Origin: an uncultured Collinsella sp.
GTDB lineage: Bacteria; Actinomycetota; Coriobacteriia; Coriobacteriales; Coriobacteriaceae
NCBI GenBank assembly: GCA_958421275.1
Contig: CATZLI010000006.1
Span: forward strand, 139,648 to 203,647
Length of the DNA stretch: 64,000 nucleotides
Direction: 5' to 3'
This document shows positions 60,046 through 64,000 of the stretch, piece by piece (within the stretch, counting starts at the first letter, position 1; every line of letters begins with the position of its first letter). Position numbers and translations under genes: made by a program. Below the pieces are notes generated by a model. It was not told the DNA's origin, did not search any database, and worked only from the letters and a program-made list of their open reading frames with translations.

Positions 60046-60310
60046 TTACCAGTCAACTTCATCCATATCACCCCAATCCTCTGAAACAACTCTCATGTCA
60101 CCCTTCTCTGGCTGCGTCTCGGTTGCGCTCAGCGCCTATTTGGCTACTTCCGCTTGTATCCTGAGTAATAACCTCCGCTGCTGCAACCAAGGTGGCGAAT
60201 TGCTGCCTTTGCCATATGGATCTGTATGTAAGTGCTTCGAGGTGATGATGCCGATCTCACTTCAATTCATGGACGCATCGAAATAATAGGGCGGAGTCGC
60301 TCTCTCGATC
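60046..60310 (-). pseudogene. Possible decayed coding remnant, unidentified
   Basis: On the minus strand one frame reads SEIGIITSKHLHTDPYGKGS, LLLRIQAEVAK, then TAG, then ALSATETQPEKGDMRVV and EDWGDMDEVDW before TAA 60046-60048. The composition looks protein-like, but two stops interrupt it and I know no family that matches. It accounts for most of the gene-free interval 59954-60418; nothing else is seen there. Confidence 0.25.
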
Positions 60311-60418
60311 CCGCCTCGCAAACCCGAATAGTTCTGACTTTCCCGTTATCCGGAACATCTGGGGAAGTTCGCGTCCCAGTCCGGAAAACCCAATGCCTGA
60401 AACGACGATGCCAAGGGG

Positions 60419-60991
60419 TTACTCGGTCAGCTTCTTGCATCCGTGCCAGGTCAAGGGAAGGGGCAGCCTGTAGAACGAGGTTGGCTCCATAGGGATCTCC
60501 TCGAGCCTTCCGTTGCCCCGCCGAACCCATGAAGTTCCGCTTGCGTCGGTGAAAGCCGTTTCGGGTGCCGTGCGTACTCCCATTCCGTGCCCTTCCGTCG
60601 GGAGCCATATGCACCATGCTCCAGGAGGAAGCGTGCCGACGCAGACGCGGTTGGGATAAGCGGGGCGGTTATCCTCACCTTTGAAAGAGGGGCCGGCCCC
60701 GCTAATCCCGACGCAGGTGACGATTACGTCGTAGACGGGGGACTCGCTTTCGTTTCGAAGCACGACGAATTGCCAGACGAACCGATTGTCCTCGGGCTGA
60801 TCAGTTCGGTTTCGATCCCCTTCGTACCATGCCGATATGCGGGATGGCTGATGCCGCTTGATGTCGTCCTCCCTGTTCTTTTTGCTCTGGTTACTTTGCC
60901 AGAGTGCGGCAATCAAGGCCCCCAAGGTAACGAGTCCGATGAATGCTTGGACAATCAGATTGGCGATGTCTATATCGATATCAAAAGGCAC
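60419..60991 (-). CDS. Unidentified membrane-anchored protein
   Basis: The 190-residue protein has an N-terminal acidic stretch, one membrane helix (about residues 10-31, ANLIVQAFIGLVTLGALIAAL), then a basic QSNQSKKNREDDIKRHQ and a cytoplasmic or extracellular beta-rich domain (VWQFVVLRNESESPVYDVIV). Such single-helix proteins of unknown function are common in gut actinobacteria. It appears intact. No link to its neighbours is evident. Confidence 0.6.
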   Translation of the reverse strand: MPFDIDIDIANLIVQAFIGLVTLGALIAALWQSNQSKKNREDDIKRHQPSRISAWYEGDRNRTDQPEDNRFVWQFVVLRNESESPVYDVIVTCVGISGAGPSFKGEDNRPAYPNRVCVGTLPPGAWCIWLPTEGHGMGVRTAPETAFTDASGTSWVRRGNGRLEEIPMEPTSFYRLPLPLTWHGCKKLTE

Positions 60992-61085
60992 TGGATGGTC
61001 ACCAGCTTAGCGTCGTGGGGCGATAAATCTAACTCCGAATAATATAGGATGATCGATGGTCGACGTTACGTAAACGTCAAAATGG

Positions 61086-61120
61086 GTTTGTCTTAACAGC
61101 CTTATTTTCTTAAGACAAAC
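61086..61120. terminator. Hairpin, possible terminator
   Basis: The 11-bp stem GTTTGTCTTAA/TTAAGACAAAC has a 13-nt loop. It lies in the 423-bp interval 60992-61414, upstream of the minus-strand gene's start, and no gene that it would terminate is clear. Confidence 0.4.
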
Positions 61121-61163
61121 TTGCCGCAACGCCAATTCAAAGAGTTTGCCGTGACGCAGACAG

Positions 61164-61277
61164 ATGCAGTTGGTTGCTGAAAAGCGTGGTTATTTGGGCA
61201 GGATTCGCTTCAAAACGCCCGTCGATTATTACGATCTAATGCAGCCTGTAGGGTGGATGTACTTCGATAAGCAGTAG
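61164..61277 (+). pseudogene. Short open frame, probably a gene fragment
   Basis: The frame encodes 37 residues (MQLVAEKRGYLGRIRFKTPV, then DYYDLMQPVGWMYFDKQ) ending in TAG. It has no ribosome site and matches nothing I know. It is noted because the composition is protein-like and the interval is otherwise empty. Confidence 0.2.
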
Positions 61278-61414
61278 TCGACATGCTCTGGTTTTGAACG
61301 AAAAGTCCCAGAGACAATCGATAACGATTCTTCTTTGATGATGCGAGCGGCACTACCATTAGCAGCGCCGCTTGTTTTCCGCTCGCAGATAGATCCCGCC
61401 ATGTTGACCACCGA

Positions 61415-61705
61415 ATGCATCTTGACCGACGTGCTCGTACTCCTATTCGGGCACAGAAATTGGAGGCGCGGCCCCCAGCGTCTACTCAGCGAAATTCGTT
61501 AAGAAAGCTGACATCGAACACTGTGAACTCCGTCATCGAATCGAATCTCATTGACTGGGATGCGTTCATTAATGATGACTTTGATGCCTATTTCAAAGCT
61601 TGTGCCATGGCTTTGCTGGACGCTATTGAGTTCGCAATGGGCAAGTCCATCTCCGATAGGGGCACCGAGGAAACGGTAAAGAGATTTGGCTGCTCATTGG
61701 AATAA
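61415..61705 (+). pseudogene. C-terminal fragment of an unidentified protein
   Basis: The second half of this 96-residue frame (VNSVIESNLIDWDAFINDDF, ALLDAIEFAMGKSISDRG) looks like the natural helical end of a larger protein, whereas the first 30 or so residues (Arg-rich) do not. There is no ribosome-binding site at ATG 61415. Lying between defence-type genes, it could be the tail of a lost defence protein, but no family can be named. Confidence 0.35.
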
Positions 61706-61747
61706 GATGATTCTTAGCTCTGTTATTGGTTGTAGAAAGAAGGCTTA

Positions 61748-62509
61748 ATGTCTGATTTTGTAATTTTGCTGCAGTTGTGCGAAACAGCAGACGAACTTTC
61801 AAAGAAATACATCAGCTCTAGTTCGCCTGATTTTAAAGCGTGGAAGACAAAGGCGGACAGGCTTTTAATTAGGCGATTTGGAGAAGACAGCTACGAATTT
61901 AATAGCTTTAACAAAATCCGCTACTCGTTGTCTATTTTCGCCTCCAGCACGCCCGAATCGGCTTTCGTTGATGCCTGTGCGGACGGCCTGCGCAAAGCAA
62001 AAGCTGTGCTGGAGACATACCTTGATGAGTTTTCAGCCGAAGGGGAAACCGGATCGACTGCAAATGTCGGAGATTATTCGAAGGTATTTATCGTTCATGG
62101 CCACAACGGAGAGCTTAGAGAAAGGGTCGCGAGAATCATCGAAAGGCAGGGCCTGACGGCGGTAATCCTGAACGAGCAGTCAAATCAGGGCAAGACAATC
62201 ATCGAAAAGCTGGAAATTGAAGGCGATGCAGCAGGAGCGGTATGCCTTTTTACGGCGGACGACGAAGGAAGGGCCCAGGCAGAACAGTCGGCAAAGCCCA
62301 GGGCTAGACAGAATGTTGTATTTGAAGCCGGATACTTTATTGGTCGGCTTGGTAGAGAAAACGTTGCAATTCTCGTTGACAAAGGTATAGAGATTCCCTC
62401 CGATCTACAGGGTGTCGTATATACCGGATCAGACAATTGGGAGTTCGGCCTCTTGAAAGAACTCAAGTCCATGGGATATTCCATCGACTTTAATAAGATG
62501 GATATCTAA
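61748..62509 (+). CDS. TIR-domain protein of the Pycsar/CAP12 effector type
   Basis: The 253-residue protein has a helical N-terminal domain (residues 1-105) and a C-terminal predicted nucleotide-binding TIR domain: KVFIVHGHNGELRERVARII (112-131), LNEQSNQGKTIIEKLE (141-156, with a likely catalytic Glu at 153), CLFTADDEGR, RQNVVFEAGYFIGRLGRENV and IPSDLQGVVYT. Proteins with this domain act as NAD-degrading effectors in CBASS and Pycsar antiphage systems, usually activated by a cyclic nucleotide. No cyclase gene is seen beside it, so it may act alone or with a distant partner. AGAAGG precedes ATG 61748. Confidence 0.82.
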   Translation: MSDFVILLQLCETADELSKKYISSSSPDFKAWKTKADRLLIRRFGEDSYEFNSFNKIRYSLSIFASSTPESAFVDACADGLRKAKAVLETYLDEFSAEGETGSTANVGDYSKVFIVHGHNGELRERVARIIERQGLTAVILNEQSNQGKTIIEKLEIEGDAAGAVCLFTADDEGRAQAEQSAKPRARQNVVFEAGYFIGRLGRENVAILVDKGIEIPSDLQGVVYTGSDNWEFGLLKELKSMGYSIDFNKMDI

Positions 62510-62679
62510 TCCGTTGATCCCTCCTTTCACCGACTGGCAAAACGATTTACACCTAATTGTGGACATTGCCCACACGATTTCTCTTTGCTCCCGCATCGAT
62601 CTCGCTAAACTAATAGGTGCTGCTACCAGGGCATTTTCTGGTGCACATTCTATTGGCTCCTGCGAAGATCGGAGCAGGT

Positions 62680-63819
62680 ATGTTTGCTGCCAAGTCCCAC
62701 ACCAGCCGTCATTACATTCCGATTGTTGCCATGGCCTGCCTATGCGTTTTGCTGGGCGGGCCTTCTTATGCCGCTGGCGCGGAGAGCCTCATCATCGCGG
62801 GCGCGACGTACTACGAGCCGGGCGTGTCGGGCCCCGGCTGGGTCTGGACCGATGCCGACCACCTGGAGCTTAATGGCTACGCGGGCGAGGCCATCGGCGC
62901 CGAGGGCGACCTGGTGCTGACGCTTGCCGGGCAGAACTCCGTGACGGAGTCGCATGCGCCCGATGCGGACATCACGCTGTGCGGCATGGAGGTGTGGGGC
63001 AACCTGACGCTTCGCGGCACCGGGACCCTGACGGCGACGGGCTCGCAGTGCGGGATCCACGTTTCGCAGGCGCTCGTGGTGGACGGATGCACCGTCGATG
63101 CCCGGGCGGACGGGGCCGATATTACTGACGAGACGGTCGCCGGCGTGATCGCAGGCGACATGGCCGTACGCGGCGGCGGACGCGTCGTTGCCGCGAGCAC
63201 CGGGTCCGGAGCGGGCGTGCACGCCTACGGCGTGTATCTGCAGGACTTAGGTCTTGGTGATGGCGCGGCCGGCTGTCGGCTTTCCGTCGACGCCTCGTGG
63301 CTTGATGCGGCCGGTGCCGATGGCGGTGTTGCGTGCTTGGGCGGGTCGCTTGTGTCCGCGCGGATTGTGACGCCTGCTGGCGGGGTCTTTGGTGCTAGCG
63401 GCGTGGTGGATGCCTCCGGTGCGGTGGCACCGCATGTGGTGGTTGAGCCCGATGTCGCCATGCCTCCGGCGGGGGAGACCGGTGGAGAAGGCGTGCCAGG
63501 CGGCGGGACGGGTGAGACTGTCGGTGATCCTGCTGCGGGGCAGCCCGGTGCGGAACCTGCGACGGACCCCACAGTGAAACCCGCAGCTGCGATGCCCAAG
63601 ACAAACATAACGACCAAGACGACGGTGAGCAAGACCACAGTGCCTACGTCCTCCAAGCCTAAAGCCGCCACCGCGGCCACTGCGTTGCTCCCCAAGACCA
63701 CCGACAACAACTGGATCGCCGCCTCATTAGCGCTATTCCTGCTAGGAGCAGCGCTTATAGCTGCCGCGCACCGCAGCTCGGTATCGCATGCATCGTCATG
63801 GCGGTTGTTCCCGCTTTGA
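62680..63819 (+). CDS. Cell-wall-anchored surface protein with LPxTG-like motif
   Basis: The protein of about 379 residues has a signal peptide (YIPIVAMACLCVLLGGPSYA), a beta-rich body with repeated Gly/Asp strands (DLVLTLAGQNSVTES, GNLTLRGTGTLTATGSQCGI) resembling the carbohydrate-binding-like repeats of Coriobacteria surface proteins, and a Pro/Gly/Thr-rich wall-spanning segment. The end is a sorting signal: LPKTTDNN, hydrophobic helix, then basic residues. A sortase would cut after Thr. The start ATG 62680 puts the signal peptide at the N-terminus; upstream in-frame ATG codons are less likely. The ligand is unknown. Confidence 0.8.
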   Translation: MFAAKSHTSRHYIPIVAMACLCVLLGGPSYAAGAESLIIAGATYYEPGVSGPGWVWTDADHLELNGYAGEAIGAEGDLVLTLAGQNSVTESHAPDADITLCGMEVWGNLTLRGTGTLTATGSQCGIHVSQALVVDGCTVDARADGADITDETVAGVIAGDMAVRGGGRVVAASTGSGAGVHAYGVYLQDLGLGDGAAGCRLSVDASWLDAAGADGGVACLGGSLVSARIVTPAGGVFGASGVVDASGAVAPHVVVEPDVAMPPAGETGGEGVPGGGTGETVGDPAAGQPGAEPATDPTVKPAAAMPKTNITTKTTVSKTTVPTSSKPKAATAATALLPKTTDNNWIAASLALFLLGAALIAAAHRSSVSHASSWRLFPL

Positions 63820-63862
63820 GCTACGCAGGCAACCGATTAAAAGCGAGTTTTATGTTTCCCAA

Positions 63863-63900
63863 AGTAGGGGCGCACCGGCTAACGCCGGCGCGCCCCTACT
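63863..63900 (+). terminator. Hairpin after the surface-protein gene
   Basis: AGTAGGGGCGC and its complement, with an inner CGGC/GCCG stem, form a hairpin of about 38 nt starting 44 nt past the stop. No T run follows directly. The remaining 100 bases to the window edge show nothing. Confidence 0.65.
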
Positions 63901-64000
63901 ACTGAACGGACAGTTTTAATTACTAAGGATACGGCAGCAATCCGTACATTCCGCACTGATATTTTCTGTATTGAAGACGTCGATGATGCACCCGTATACC

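Noticed and set aside
60267..60617. A 116-codon minus-strand frame overlapping the membrane protein gene
   Set aside because: It overlaps the better-supported gene 60419-60991 in another frame and has no motif.

Overview
The window reads as chromosome of a high-GC gut actinobacterium of class Coriobacteriia, most likely Collinsella. This is an inference from GC-rich codon use, a paired GlgC/GlgD glycogen system, Coriobacteria-style cobalamin genes and recurrent intergenic hairpin elements; there is no rRNA gene to settle it.

Layout. Positions 1-7482 (+) are a tightly overlapping adenosylcobalamin operon: the end of cobU, then cobS, a CobU-like/CobC-like fusion, cbiB, cobD, cobQ, cobO, cbiC and cbiJ. 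A small IS21-type transposase remnant and a repeat mark its right edge. Positions 7694-16329 are mostly minus-strand housekeeping or envelope genes: a MacB-like three-gene exporter, an L,D-transpeptidase, L-serine dehydratase and metK. Positions 16641-23892 (+) carry gltX, priA, def, fmt and rsmB. From 24343 to 38053 (-) lies alpha-glucan metabolism: an FmdB-like protein, a GH13-GH77 fusion, and the glycogen block glgB-glgP-glgC-glgD-glgA (in transcription order). GlgB and GlgA both carry Lys/Ala-rich histone H1-like tails. A HAD phosphatase, thiN and tRNA-Ala(GGC) follow.

An 858-bp gene-poor, palindrome-rich stretch precedes a capsule/exopolysaccharide locus (40730-57015, +). It contains a LoaP/NusG-type antiterminator, an initiating sugar-phosphate transferase, glycosyltransferases, Wzy-like polymerase, Wzx-like flippase, rmlA-rmlB-rmlC, epimerases, an acetyltransferase and ugd. 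Three of its genes are broken: a GT4 gene by a nonsense codon, and rmlC and an epimerase by frameshifts. No rmlD is visible. A strong terminator closes the locus.

Positions 57141-62509 form a decayed defence or mobile region: a truncated integrase, an hsdS pseudogene whose in-frame stops are all TAG, a HEPN (Apea-like) protein, a UvrD-family helicase C-terminus, unidentified fragments, and an intact protein with a Pycsar/CAP12-type TIR domain. An LPxTG-like surface protein ends the window.

The strongest unexplained signal is intergenic. Two families of about 130-nt hairpin elements (14756-14884 with 21222-21358; 24054-24184 with 28172-28303) keep a conserved core, while their outer arms differ completely between copies yet remain self-complementary within each copy. 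No CRISPR array, rRNA gene or complete insertion sequence was seen.
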